From positions 858,265 to 922,264 of the forward strand of contig JAWHQI010000523.1 in the NCBI GenBank assembly GCA_033032865.1: a stretch of DNA of 64,000 nucleotides. The letters run 5' to 3'. This DNA comes from Dactylorhiza incarnata. Taxonomy: Eukaryota > Streptophyta > Magnoliopsida > Asparagales > Orchidaceae. Position numbers and translations under genes: made by a program. The notes beneath the pieces were generated by a model. It was given only the letters and a program-made list of their open reading frames with translations, was not told where the DNA came from and did not search any database. Of this stretch, positions 20,032-32,343 are shown piece after piece; position 1 is the stretch's first letter; the number at the start of each line of letters is the position of its first letter.

Positions 20032-21380
20032 TGTTGACCCAGAAATCGGCGATCCTACCCTGGGAGGCCTCTTTTGCTACATTTTTGCAGATTATACGCC
20101 CGGGAAGGATTAGACCTCACGCGAAGGCACTTTTTACACCCGAAGTGGTAAGAAGGGGCAGCCTCATCCTTCAAACCGCCCAAGTGGGGCGGCCTCTCCA
20201 TTCAAACCGCCCAAGTGGGGCGGCCTCTCCATTCAAACCGCCCAAGTGGGGCGGCCTCTCCATTCAAACCGCCCAGGTGGGGCGGCTTCTCCCTTCAAGT
20301 CGCCCAGGTGGGGCGGTCTCTCCCTTCAGACCGCGCGGGTAGGCGGCCTCCTCCTTCAGTCCGCACAGGTAGGCGACCTCCTCCTTCAGTCCGCGCGGGT
20401 AGGCGGCCTCCTCCTTCAGTCCGCGCGGGTAGGCGACCTCCTCCTTCAGTCCGCGCGGGTAGGCGGCCTCCTCCTTCAGTCCGCGCAGGTAGGCGGCCTC
20501 CTCCTTCAGTCCGCGCGGGTAGGCGGCCTCCTCCTTCAGTCCGCGCGGGTAGGCGGCCTCCTCCTTCAGTCCGCGCGGGTAGGCGGCCTCCTCCTTCAGT
20601 CCGTGCGTGTAGGCGGCCTCCTCCTTCAGTCCGCGCGGGTAGGCGGCCTCCTCCTTCAGTCCGCGCGGGTAGGCAGCCTCCTCCTTCAGTCCGCGCGGGT
20701 AGGCGGCCTCCTCCTTCAGTCCGCGCGGGTAGGCGTCCTCCTCTTTCAGACCGTGCGGGTAGAACTCCTGTCACCGGCTCACCGGAGGTGACGACATCGA
20801 CCCAGAGCCTATAAATAGGACCCTCGACCATGAAGAAAGGACAGGCAAGTTGGGGACAAAACTGGCGGCTAGAAACAGTCAGACCGCACCATGCTGCGAC
20901 CTGTCCGGGCGACCTGTCCGGGCGACCTGTCTGGGCGACCTGTCCGGGCGACCTGTCCGGGCGACCTGTCCGGGCGACCTGTCCGGGCGACCTGTCCGGG
21001 CGACCTGTCCGGGCCACCTGTCCGGGCGACCTGTCCGGGCGACATCAGCGACCTGTCCGGGCGACCTCAGCGACCTGTCCGGACGACCTCGGCAAACAGC
21101 CCGCGCGGCTTACTCTTTTCTTACCCGCAACTCTCTTGTATTTATTCTATTTTCCATGTACTAAACACAATGAGCTGTAATACAGATTATTAAATAAAGG
21201 GAAATCCCGTCGCATGAGTAGCATTTGCCGCGGCGGGCGAAGTCTGGCCTCACCGCAAGCTAGCGGCCCCCTCTTCTTTTCTCCCCTCTTCACTCGCGAC
21301 TCAAGTAACCAGTTGCTCGCGACCTCCTTTTCCCCCTATTTCCTTGAGTAGATCGTGGAGGTGCCATTTTGGATTCAACA
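20032..21380 (+). repeat. E2 3' LTR (1349 bp)
   Basis: Same ends as the 5' LTR. It has 14 full 30-bp units (20329-20748) and eleven 13-bp units (20898-21040), TATAAATA at 20810-20817 and AATAAA followed by the LTR hairpin near 21193-21238. Followed by the second AAAAG. Confidence 0.93.
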
Positions 21381-24300
21381 AAAAGAGCAATAACTTTTAA
21401 TCCGGTTGTCTGATTTTACCCCATACAACACCATTTAGGAATGATATCGGAGCTCTACATTCATTGAAGCACAAGTTTTACCCATTACAGTTCATGTAAT
21501 TGTCTATATTGAGCGGGTTGCACTGTTAATGCAAAATGTAGCTCCAAATGACACCTAAACATCAAACAGCCATAACTTTTGATTAGGTTGTGTGATTTTT
21601 GCCCACAACACCTCTTCGAAATGAGCCCTGAGCCCTACATTCAATGGAGAGAAAGTTTTACCTAATGTAGTTTATTTAGTGGTCGATATACATTGAGTTG
21701 AAGTGGTAATGTGGGATTTAGCTCCAACCTACACCTAAACTTCAAACATCTATAACTTTAGATCCGGATGTCCGGATTTTTTACAAAATTCCTTTTCTTA
21801 AAGAGCTCAGAGCCATACATCCTAAGGAGAATAGGATTTACTCGATCAAGTTCATTTAGTGGTCGACGTATAGTGGATTGCGGTAGAAATGAGGGAGTTT
21901 GCTTCAATTGGCACCTAAACTTCAAACATCCATAACTTTGGATCCGGTTGTTTGTTTTTTGCCCACAACGCTTTTTCAGAATGAGATCGGAGCCCTGCAT
22001 CCATTGGAAAACAAGTTTTACCCATTCCAGTTCGTTTGCGGTTGATCTACAGTGGGTTGTAGGGAAAAATGAGAGATTTAGCTCCAAATGACACTCAAAC
22101 ATTAAAACGCAACGACTTTTGATCTGGTTGCCTGATTTGACCACACAACACCTTTTAGAAATGAGCTCGTAGCACTACATTCATTGGAGCACAAGTTTTC
22201 TCATTCCAGCTCATTTAGTTGTCAATATTTAGAGCGTTGCAGCGGTAATGCGAAATTTCCCTCCAAATGACACCTAAACATCTAACATGCATAACTTTTG
22301 ATTTGTATGTTTGATTTTTGCCAACATCACCTTTTCGGAATATGCTCGGAGGCATACATCCAATTGAGCACAATTATAAACCCTTCCAGCTCATTTTAGT
22401 GGTCAATATACAGGGGGTTGCAATGGTGACGAGGGCTCCTCTTGACACATAAACTTTAACAACCATAACTTTTGATCTGGTCGTCCGATTTTTGCGCACA
22501 ACACCTTTTTGGAAAGAGCTCGGAACCCTGCATCCAATGGAGAGCAAATTTTACCCATTCAGTTTGTTTAGTGGTCAATATACAGCGGGTTTGTAATAAT
22601 GTATTTAGCTCGAAAGGAGACCTAAGCTTTAAAGATCCATAACTTTTTATCCGGTTGTCCGATTTTCGCCCACAATATCTTTTCGTAATGAGATCGGAGC
22701 CCAAAATCCAATGGAGAACGAATTTAACCCATTCAAGGTCGTTTAGAGGTCGATATATAGTGGGTTGTAGTGGTAATGCGAGATTTAGCTCCAAATGACA
22801 CATAAATTTCAAAATGAAAGAATTTTAGATGCGGTTTGTAGTGAAAGTGAGAGATTTAGCTCCAAATGACACTCAAACTTTAAAAGAGCAATAACTTTTG
22901 ATCCGATTATCTGATTTTACCCCATACAACACCATTTAGGAATGATATCGGAGCCCTACATTCATTGAAGCACAAGTTTTACTCATTACAGTTCATTTAG
23001 TTGTCTATATTGAGCGGGTTGCACTGTTAATGCAAAATGTAGCTCCAAATGACACCTAAACATCAAACAGTCATAACTTTTGATCAGGTTGTGTGATTTT
23101 TGCCCACAACACCTCTTCAAAATGAGCCCTGAGCCCTACATTCAATGGAGAGCAAGTTTTACCCAATGTAGTTTATTTAGTGGTCGATATACATTGAGTT
23201 GAAGTGGTAATGTGGGATTTAGCTCCAACCTACACCTAAACTTCAAACATCTATAACTTTAGATCCGGATGTCCGGATTTTGCACAAAACTCCTTTTCGG
23301 AAAGAGCTCAGAGTCATACATCCTAAGGAGAATAGGATTTACTCGATCAATTTCATTTAGTGGTCGACGTATAATGGATTGTGGTAGAAATGAGGGAGTT
23401 TGCTTCAATTGGCACCTAAACTTCAAACATCCATAACTTTTGATCCGGTTGTTTGATTTTTACCCATAACGCCTTTTCAGAATGAGATCGGAGCCCTGCA
23501 TCCATTGGACAACAAGTTTTACCCATTCCAGTTCGTTTGCGGTTGATCTACAGTGGTGTAGGGAAAAATGAGAGATTTAGCTCCAAATGACACTCAAACA
23601 TTAAACCGCAACGACTTTTGATCCGGTTGCCTGATTTGACCACACAACACCTTTTCGAAATGAGCTCGTAGCACTACATTCATTGGAGCACAAGTTTTAC
23701 CCATTCCAGTTCATTTAGTTGTCAATATTTAGAGCGTTGCAGCGGTAATGCGAAATTTCGCTTCAAATGACACCTAAACATCTAACAGGCATAACTTTTG
23801 ATTTGAATGTTTGATTTTTGCCCACATCACCTTTTCGGAATACGCTCGGAGGCATACATCCAATGGAGCACAATTATAAACCCTTCCAGCTCATTTTAGT
23901 GGTCAATATACAGGGGGTTGCAATGGTGACGAGGGCTCCTCTTGACACATAAACTTTAACAACCATAACTTTTGATCTGGTTGTCCTATTTTTGCGCACA
24001 ACACCTTTTTAGAAAGAGCTCGGAGCCCTGCATCCAATGGAGAGCAAATTTTACCCATTCAATTTGTTTAGTGGTCAATATACAGCGGGTTTGTAATAAT
24101 GTATCTAGCTCAAAAGGAGACCTAAGCTTTAAAGATCCATAACTTTTTATCCGGTTGTCCGATTTTCGCCCACAATACTTTTTCGTAATGAGATCGGAGC
24201 CCAAAATCCAATGGAGAACGAATTTAACCCATTCAAGGTCGTTTAGAGGTCGATATACAGTGGGTTGTAGTGGTAATGCGAGATTTAGCTCCAAATGACA

Positions 24301-27300
24301 CATAAATTTCAAAATGAAAGAATTTTAGATGCGGTTTGTAGTGAAAGTGAGAGATTTAGCTCCAAATGACACTCAAACTTTAAAAGAGCAATAACTTTTG
24401 ATCCGGTTTTCTGATTTTACCCCATACAACACCATTTAGGAATGATATCGGAGCCCTATATTCATTGAAGTACAAGTTTTACCCATCACAGTTCATTTAG
24501 TTGTCTATATTGAGCGGGTTGCACTGTTAATGCAAAATGTAGCTCCAAATGACACCTAAATATCAAACAACCATAACTTTTGATCAGGTTGTGTGATTTT
24601 TTCCCACAACACCTCTTCGAAATGAGCCCTGAGCCCTACATTCAATGGAGAGCAAGTTTTACCCAATGTAGTTTATTTAGTGGTCGATATACATTGAGTT
24701 GAAGTGGTAATATGTGATTTAGCTCCAACCTACACCTAAACTTCAAACAGCTATAACTTCAGATCTGGATGTCCGGATTTTGCACAAAACACCTTTTCGG
24801 AAAGAGCTCAGAGTCATACATCCTAAGGAGAATAAGATTTACTCGATCAAGTTCATTTAGTGGTCGACGTATGGTGGATTGCGGTAGAAATGAGGGAGTT
24901 TGCTCCAATTGGCACCTAAAATTCAAACATCCATAACTTTTGATCCGGTTGTTTGATTTTTGCCCACAACGCCTTTTCAGAATGAGATCGGAGCCCTGCA
25001 TCCATTGGACAACAAGTTTTACCCATTCCAGTTTGTTTGCGGTTGATCTACAGTGGGTTGTAGGGAAAAATGAGAGATTTAGCTCCAAATGACACTCAAA
25101 CATTAAACCGCAACGACTTTTGATCTGGTTGCCTGATTTGACCACACAACACCTTTTCGAAATGAGCTCGTTGCACTACATTCATTGGAGCACAAGTTTT
25201 ACCCATTCCAGTTCATTTAGTTGTCAATATTTAGAGCGTTGCAGCGGTAATGCGAAATTTCGCTCCAAATGACACCTAAACATCTAACAGGCATAACTTT
25301 GGATTTGTATGTTTGATTTTTGCCCACATCACCTTTTCGGAATATGCTCGGAAGCATACATCCAATGGAGCACAATTAAAAACCCTTCCAGCTCATTTTA
25401 GTGGTCAATATACAAGGGGTTGCAATGGTGACAAGGGCTCCTCTTGACACATAAATTGTAACAGCCATAACTTTTGATCTGGTTGTCCGATTTTCGTGCA
25501 CAACACCTTTTTGGAAAGAGCTCGGAGCCCTGCATCCAATGGAGAGCAAATTTTACCCATCCAGTTTGTTTAGTGGTCAATATACAGCGGGTTTGTAATA
25601 ATGTATTTAGCTCGAAAGGAGACCTAAGCTTTAAAGATCCATAACTTTTTATCCAGTTGTCCGATTTTCGCCCACAATACCTTTTCGTAATGAGATTGGA
25701 GCCCAAAATCCAATGGACAACGAATTTAACCCATTCAAGGTCGTTTAGAGGTCGATATACAGTGGGTTGTAGTGGTAATGCAAGATTTATTTCCAAATGA
25801 CACATAAATTTCAAAATGAAAGAATTTTAGATGCGGTTTGTAGTCAAAGTGAGAGATTTAGCTCCAAATGACACTCAAACTTTAAAAAAGAGCAATAACT
25901 TTTGATCCGGTTGTCTGATTTTACCCCATACAACACCATTTAGGAATGATATCGGAGCCCTACATTCAGTGAAGCACAAGTTTTACCCATTACAGTTTAT
26001 TTAGTTGTCTATATTGAGCGGGTTGCACTGTTAATGCATAATGTAGCTCCAAATGACACCTAAATATCAAACAACCATAACTTTTGATCAGGTTGTGATT
26101 TTTGCCCACAACACCTCTTCGAAATGAGCCCTGAGCCCTACATTCAATGGAGAGCAAGTTTTACCCAATGTAGTTCATTTAGTGGTCGATATACATTGAG
26201 TTGGTAATGTGGGATTTAGCTCCAACCTACACCTAAACTTCAAACATCTATAACTTTAGATCCGGATGTCCGGATTTTGCACAAAACTCCTTTTCGGAAA
26301 GAGCTCAGAGCCATACATCCTAAGGAGAATAGGATTTACTCGATCAATTTCATTTAGTGGTCGACGTATAATGGATTGTGGTAGAAATGAGGGAGTTTGC
26401 TTCAATTGGCACCTAAACTTCAAACATCCATAACTTTTGATCCGGTTGTTTGATTTTTGCCCACAACGCCATTTCAGAATGAGATCGGAGCCCTGCATCC
26501 ATTGGACAACAAGTTTTACCCATTCCAGTTCGTTTGCGGGTGATCTACAGTGGGTTGTAGGGAAAAATGAGAGATTTAGCTCCAAATGACACTCAAACAT
26601 TAAACCGCAACGACTTTTGATCCGGTTGCCTGATTTGACCACACAACACCTTTTCGAAATGAGCTCGTAGCACTACATTCATTGGAGCACAAGTTTTACC
26701 CATTCCAGTTCATTTAGTTGTCAATATTTAGAGCGTTGTAGCGGTAATGCGAAATTTCTCTCCAAATGACACCTAAACATCTAACAGGCATAACTTTTGA
26801 TTTGTATGTTTGATTTTTGCCCACATCACCTTTTCGTAATATGCTCGGAGGCATACATCCAATGGAGCACAATTATAAACCCTTCCAGCTCATTTTAGTG
26901 GTCAATATACAGGGGGTAGCAATGGTGACGAGGGCTCGAAAGGAATGAGCTCAACAGCCATAACTTTTGATCTGATTGTCCGATTTTTGCGCACAACACC
27001 TTTTTGGAATGAGCTCGGAGCCCTGCATCCAATGGAGAGCAAATTTTACCCATCCAGTTTGTTTAGTGGTCAATATACAGCGGGTTTGTAATAATGTATT
27101 TAGCTCGAAAGGAGACCTAAGCTTTAAAGATACATAACTTTTTATCCAGTTGTCCGATTTTCGCCCACAATACCTTTTCGTAATGAGATCGGAGCCCAAA
27201 ATCCAATGGAGAACGAATTTAACCCATTCAAGGTCGTTTAGAGGTCGATATACAGTGGGTTGTAGTGGTAATGCGAGATTTAGCTCCAAATGACACATAA

Positions 27301-29003
27301 ATTTCAAAATGAAAGAATTTTAGATGCAGTTTCTAGTCAAAGTGAGAGATTTGGCTCCAAATGACACTCAAACTTTAAAAGAGCAATAACTTTTGATCCG
27401 GTTGTCTGATTTTACCCCATACAACACTATTTAGGAATGATATCGGAGCCCTACATTCATTGAAGCACAAGTTTTACCCATTACAGTTCATTTAGTTGTC
27501 TATATTAAGCGGGTTGCACTGTTAATGCAAAATGTAGCTCCAAAGGACACCTAAACATCAAACAGCCATAACTTTTGATCAGGTTGTGTGATTTTTGCCC
27601 ACAACACCTCTTCGAAATGAGCCCTAAGCCCTACATTCAATGGAGAGCAAGTTTCACCCAATGTAGTTCATTTAGTGGTCGATATACATTGAGTTGAAGT
27701 GGTAATGTGGGATTTAGCTCCAACCTACACCTAAACTTTAAACATCTATAACTTTAGATCTGGATGTCCGGATTTTGCACAAAACACCTTTTCGGAAAGA
27801 GCTCAGAGCCATACATCCTAAGGAGAATAGGATTTACTCGATCAAGTTCATTTAGTGGTCGACGTATAGTGGATTGCGGTAGAAATGAGGGAGTTTGCAT
27901 CAATTGGCACAATAACTTCAAACATCCTTATCTTTTGATCCGGTTATTTGATTTTTGCCCACAACGCCTTTTCAGAATGAGATCGGAGCCCTGCATCCAT
28001 TGGACAATAGGTTTTACCCATTCCAGTTCGTTTGCGGTTGATCTACAGTGGGTTGTAGGGAAAAATGAGAGATTTAGTTCCAAATGACACTCAAACATTA
28101 AACCGCAACGATTTTTGATCCGGTTGACTGATTTGACCACACAACACCTTTCCGAAATGAGCTCGTAGCACTACATTCATTGGAGCACAAGTTTTACCCA
28201 TTCCAGTTCATTTAGTTGTCAATATTTAGAGCGTTGCAGCGGTAATGCGAAATTTCGCTCCAAATGACACCTAAACATCTAACAGGCATAACTTTTGATT
28301 TGTATGTTTGATTTTTGCCCACATCACCTTTTCGGAATATGCTCGGAGGCATAACATCCAATGGAGCACAATTATAAACCCTTCCAGCTCATTTTAGTGG
28401 TCAATATACAGGGGGTTGCAATGGTGATGAGGGCTCCTCTTGACACATAAACTTTAACAGCCATAACTTTTGATCTGGTTGTCCGATTTTTGCGCACAAC
28501 ACCTTTTTGGAAAGAGCTCGGAGCCCTGCATCCAATGGAGACCAAATTTTACCCATTCAGTTGGTTTAGTGGTCAATATAAAGCGGGTTTGTAATAATGT
28601 ATTTAGCTCGAAAGGAGACCTAAGCTTTAAAGATCCATAACTTTTTATCCGGTTGTCCGATTTTCGCCCACAATACCTTTTCGTAATGAGATCGGAGCCC
28701 AAAATCCAATGGAGAATGAATTTAACACATTCAAGGTCGTTTAGAGGTCGATATACAGTGGGTTGTAGTGGTAATGCGAGATTTAGCTCCAAATGACACA
28801 TAAATTTCAAAATGAAAGAATTTTAGATGCAGTTTGTAGTGAAAGTGAGAGATTTAGCTCCAAATGACACTCAAACTTTAAAAGAGCAATAACTTTTTAT
28901 CCGGTTGTCTGATTTTACCCCATACAACACCATTTAGGAATGATATCGGAGCCCTACATTCATTGAAGCACAAGTTGTACCCATTACAGTTCATTTAATT
29001 GTC
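21381..29003. repeat. Satellite block B, about five higher-order units
   Basis: The same satellite as block A. The marker monomer recurs at 21582, 23073, 24573, 26077 and 27568, giving spacings of 1491, 1500, 1504 and 1491 bp. Inside each unit the order of eight full monomers plus a ~75-bp remnant (TTTTAGATGCGGTTTGTAGTG region) is constant. Block B is the direct continuation of block A, split by E2. It ends in mid-monomer at E4a. No gene. Confidence 0.93.
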
Positions 29004-29768
29004 TGTTGAGTCCGAGAATGCACCTCCGAGGGAACCCGGAGGCTGCGGGTTGCCGGTTACTTTTTAGATGGAAAGATGAGACCGCTAGCAGCGGTCAAGG
29101 CCAGACTTCGCCCGCCGCGGCGAATGCCACTCCTGCGACGGGCTTTCCTTTGATTAAAGAAAAGTGATTACAGCGGGCTGTGAGTGCAGAAAAGAGAAGC
29201 CGGCCGGTCAGACAGTCCGCAAGACGGGAAACTCGAGTCCGCAGCTCAAACAAGCGAGCTCCTGGATTCGAGTGTCCGTGTCTTGGGAATAGTGCCGCCC
29301 CCTATTTATAGGCTTGGGGGCCTGCCCGAGCGGGCAGGGATAGAATAACCGCCTGCCCGGGTACAGGAGAAACGGGCAGGCGGTGACGGGATACACAAGG
29401 AAGGAAAGGAAATAAGCCGCGCGGCTTGGCGGCCTGCCCTTCCGATTTGTCTGACCAGAAGTTGGAGATGATGTAGCCAAGGTGACAATTCTACCCGCTC
29501 GGTCTCTGTCTCGAGACCGCGACCTGTTCTTTGGCTTTGGACCTTGGCTTGCCTTCGTGGCATAAACCGCGCGACCTCCGACTTGAGACCGCGCGACCTC
29601 CGACTTGAGATCACCTCTGGTTCTTGGAGGCGGCCTGAATTATTACAGACCGCTCGACCTGTGTTAGCTGATGCCGATGGAGCTTGCTTAGCCCGAGCCG
29701 GGCGACTTGGATCTGCAAACCGCTCGGTCTACGAGTAATTCTCTTGAAAGCGGTCTCCCGGGTAAACA
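29004..29768 (-). repeat. E4a 3' LTR (765 bp), inverted
   Basis: On the minus strand it starts TGTTTACCCGG and ends GGACTCAACA. The minus-strand promoter has the palindrome CCTGCCCGAGCGGGCAGG (29321-29338) beside TATAAATA (29303-29310). A 24-bp duplication near 29566-29613 partly accounts for its difference from the E4b LTR (776 bp). The GCCCGTCGC hairpin lies near 29110-29143. Confidence 0.92.
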
Positions 29769-29779
29769 TAATCCCCGCA
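29769..29779 (-). other. Polypurine tract of E4a
   Basis: Minus-strand TGCGGGGATTA next to the LTR, as in E1, E2 and E3. Confidence 0.7.
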
Positions 29780-29853
29780 TATTTTTAAATTTCCGTGAAG
29801 ATTTCGAAAATATCAGTGCTAGCCGGAGACCGCGCCGCCTTCACCCCGTTGGT

Positions 29854-29860
29854 TATAAAT
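29854..29860 (+). promoter_or_regulatory. TATA-like box of E4a aORF1
   Basis: TATAAAT about 100 bp upstream of the ATG at 29958, the same spacing as in the other three copies. Confidence 0.5.
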
Positions 29861-29957
29861 GTTCCAGAAGCTTCGATTCTGGCATAACCTTATTGTTACC
29901 ACGAGTCACTACTCGCCTATTGCGGTCAGGGCTTTCGGACTGAACAGCCCGAAAAAG

Positions 29958-31985
29958 ATGGTGAACCTAATGGCCGAGCTGGAAGCTTTCGAGAAGTCCG
30001 GGAAGAACCGCGAGAGAGACCGCGCGAAAGAGAAGAAGAAGAAAAAGGTAAAGCGGCCCGATAAGACCATAACCATTGCTTCTGCGAGCAAACCGACCGA
30101 CCTGCCTGCAGATTTGATAATCGTCTTGTCATCTAAACAGGAGAAGGATAAGCCGACCGAACTGCTTCCTGAACAAACAGTCGTCCCGTTGACTGAAAAC
30201 AAGGCGAGCTGTCTGAACCCGCCCCCAGCTGATCCCCAGACCTTCTTTGATAAAGGAAATAACCCGCCTTCTCCGCCGGGTAAGACGGACTTGGAGGCTG
30301 CTTCCCAGAAAGGCGATGGGGATGAGTCCTTTAAGATGGAGATCACCCCGTCCGGGGATTTTCATTTAAAAATTAGAGATAGAGGAGAAACAGTCGACTC
30401 CCCCAGACCGAGCGAACAGAAAACCCCAGTAGTCAACATCGAGGATAGTCCGGAGAAAGCAACCGGAAAAAAGTCGAATAAGCGGAAGAAGGAAGAGTCC
30501 GCGGCGGACAGGCTCCTTAAGAAAATGAAGAGGCTGAAGGCCAAGAACAGGGCAGCATCCGGGAAACCAAGAGCGGACAGCCTGCAAGGCAAGTCGCGCG
30601 AGAATGAGGTCTCAGAGGGCTTGATTACCCCCTCCCCCCAGCCGAGCGACCAGGTTCCAGTTGATGCCCATAGCATTTCCGTAAGTGACCTCCTCAAAGA
30701 TTTCGATTCCTTTCAGAAGCAAGATGACCAGCTGAGAATTTCTTTCGAACTGCAGGCTGCCAACCCGCCTGGAGAAAAAGGAGCCGCCCTGTCTGAGGAT
30801 GCGACCAGCCTAAAGGAGGCCACCCTTTCTGAGGTCGCGACTGAAAAAATCATACCGGCGCCTGAAGACACCGTGACGGCCGGGCTTCGGCTTTTACAAG
30901 CGAAGGCGGAGAAAGTGAGGGATCAGCTGAATAAGCCGCCGCCACCGCCCAATCTTTTCTTGCAAGGTAAAGGGGTCACGGATTATCGCCCCGTTCGCTT
31001 TTTCATGCCGCGGCCTCGAAACAAGTCGCGCGCTGCTTTGTTGAACCCGTCGCCCAGCTTCTTTCCCTCCGCTGCTCAATTTTCTGCCGCTAAGCGGAGG
31101 CAGAGCGAGAGATCGTGGAGAGAGCAACGCCGGAAATTTGATACCGAACTGGCAAGGCGACCCATCCACCCGAATTCAATTCAAACCGCCGCGGCTTGTA
31201 AGCGTGGAAAATTCGATGAGAGCGGTTTCCTTTTGAATACTCTTTGACTATTTTCTCTTATTGCAGATGTCCGCGGTTCGATTCCGGAGCCGGGCGAACT
31301 GGTTTCCTATCTTCCTCCTCTTGATCCGCCCCTGCTGCGTCCTTCTTTACCCGATACCCGGATGGAGGACGAGATGTCCCGGCTTCAAAAGAACCTGGAA
31401 ACCCTCGCCAAGTAGTTGAGGGCTGTAGAGGAGAGAGAGAAGACCGCCCAGGATGAAAAGGCTGCCCTTCGGGCCGAATTAGAAGCCGAAAGGAAGGAGA
31501 ACCGTGCAGCGCTGGAGGTCGAGCGGAGAGAGCGCCGAGAGAAAGAAAAGGCGTAGCAAGACCAGGTGGCTGCGCTGACCGCTCGAATCGACCGGGGAAA
31601 GAAAGAAGTCCGCAAGCTCGAGGAGGACTGCGCATATTACAGGGACAGATACCTCCATTTGGCGAAGGAAGCCGGCGGAAGTCGGCGCCCTGCCAACATG
31701 ATTGATGAAGGCCGGCGTGGGTCAGGCCGCCCGGATGCAGGGACGAGTTCGTCTCTCCCTGTAGCCGGGACGATCCGCCCAGTTGAGAGTGTTTATGAGC
31801 CCGCAACAGCCTTGCCTTCTCGCGTGATCCCCGCGTCGCGTGTAGAGAAAGATGCCGCGCGGATTCATAGCATGATCAACCGCCTGAATCATAACATGAA
31901 CCAAATGCAGGGAACTGTCCTCCAGATCGGCGATCACGTCGCGCGGCTTCATAGGGAGGACGAGCCGAGTGAAAACCGCCCGTAA
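29958..31985 (+). pseudogene. E4a aORF1, with two premature stops
   Basis: Antisense gene relative to its element. Exon 1 runs from the ATG at 29958 to about 31197, an intron of 69 nt follows (donor GTAAGC at 31198, acceptor TTGCAG ending 31266), then exon 2 to 31985. A downstream donor giving only 42 nt also fits. Motifs match E1/E3: basic N-terminus, MEITPSGDFHLKIR, GVTDYRPVRFFMPRP, then a coiled coil ending VARLHRED. Exon 2 has in-frame TAG at 31413 and 31554 where E4b has CAG, so it cannot make the full protein. Function unknown. Confidence 0.7.
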
Positions 31986-32298
31986 TGAGTGGCTTGTAAT
32001 ATGATATTTTTTCAATTCGGTCCTTTGGACAATTTGCTCAACTCTGATTACGTAATATTCGGTCTGTCTTTCAGGTCGTGCGACCTAAGTATTCGAACTT
32101 ATTATTTTTTCTGCCTTGTTGTGTTGATTAATATTTGCGGGTTTCTTTACATAAACCGATCTGCCTGTTCTTGTGATTCTTTAATCCGCTTGCTTGGGCA
32201 CACTTAATCTTTGTGGCTGACTTTTGTGGTGTTGTACCCGTACGGGTTGACCGGTCTAGCCGTGATTTGACCTTTACTAAATGCAGATCAGCTGTTCT
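31986..32298. other. E4a spacer between aORF1 and aORF2
   Basis: AT-rich DNA of about 310 bp between the two antisense genes, containing the aORF1 3' end and the aORF2 promoter region. No gene. Confidence 0.4.
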
Positions 32299-32306
32299 TA
32301 TAAGTA
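32299..32306 (+). promoter_or_regulatory. TATA-like box of E4a aORF2
   Basis: TATAAGTA 38-45 bp upstream of the ATG at 32344, identical to the box in E1, E3 and E4b. Confidence 0.6.
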
Positions 32307-32343
32307 GCGCTCTTCCGGAAAACCCTTTTACCGAAATCTCAAG

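Larger units (their letters stand above)
13844..21380 (+). mobile_element. E2: complete non-autonomous LTR retrotransposon
   Basis: A 7.5-kb element with two LTRs (TGTTGACCC...GATTCAACA), a 5-bp target duplication AAAAG and a polypurine tract, but no gag or pol. The internal region runs: leader with satellite-like sequence, a small ORF of unknown origin, the tail of a pol stop region (near 16310), the conserved hairpin block, about 500 bp of unremarkable DNA, a 76-bp tandem array and the polypurine tract. The hairpin block has the GCCTAGGC variant also found in E4a/E4b, so its helper was probably an E4-type element. It would depend on proteins supplied in trans. LTR halves differ at about a dozen places outside the minisatellites, so it is older than E3. 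Confidence 0.9.
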
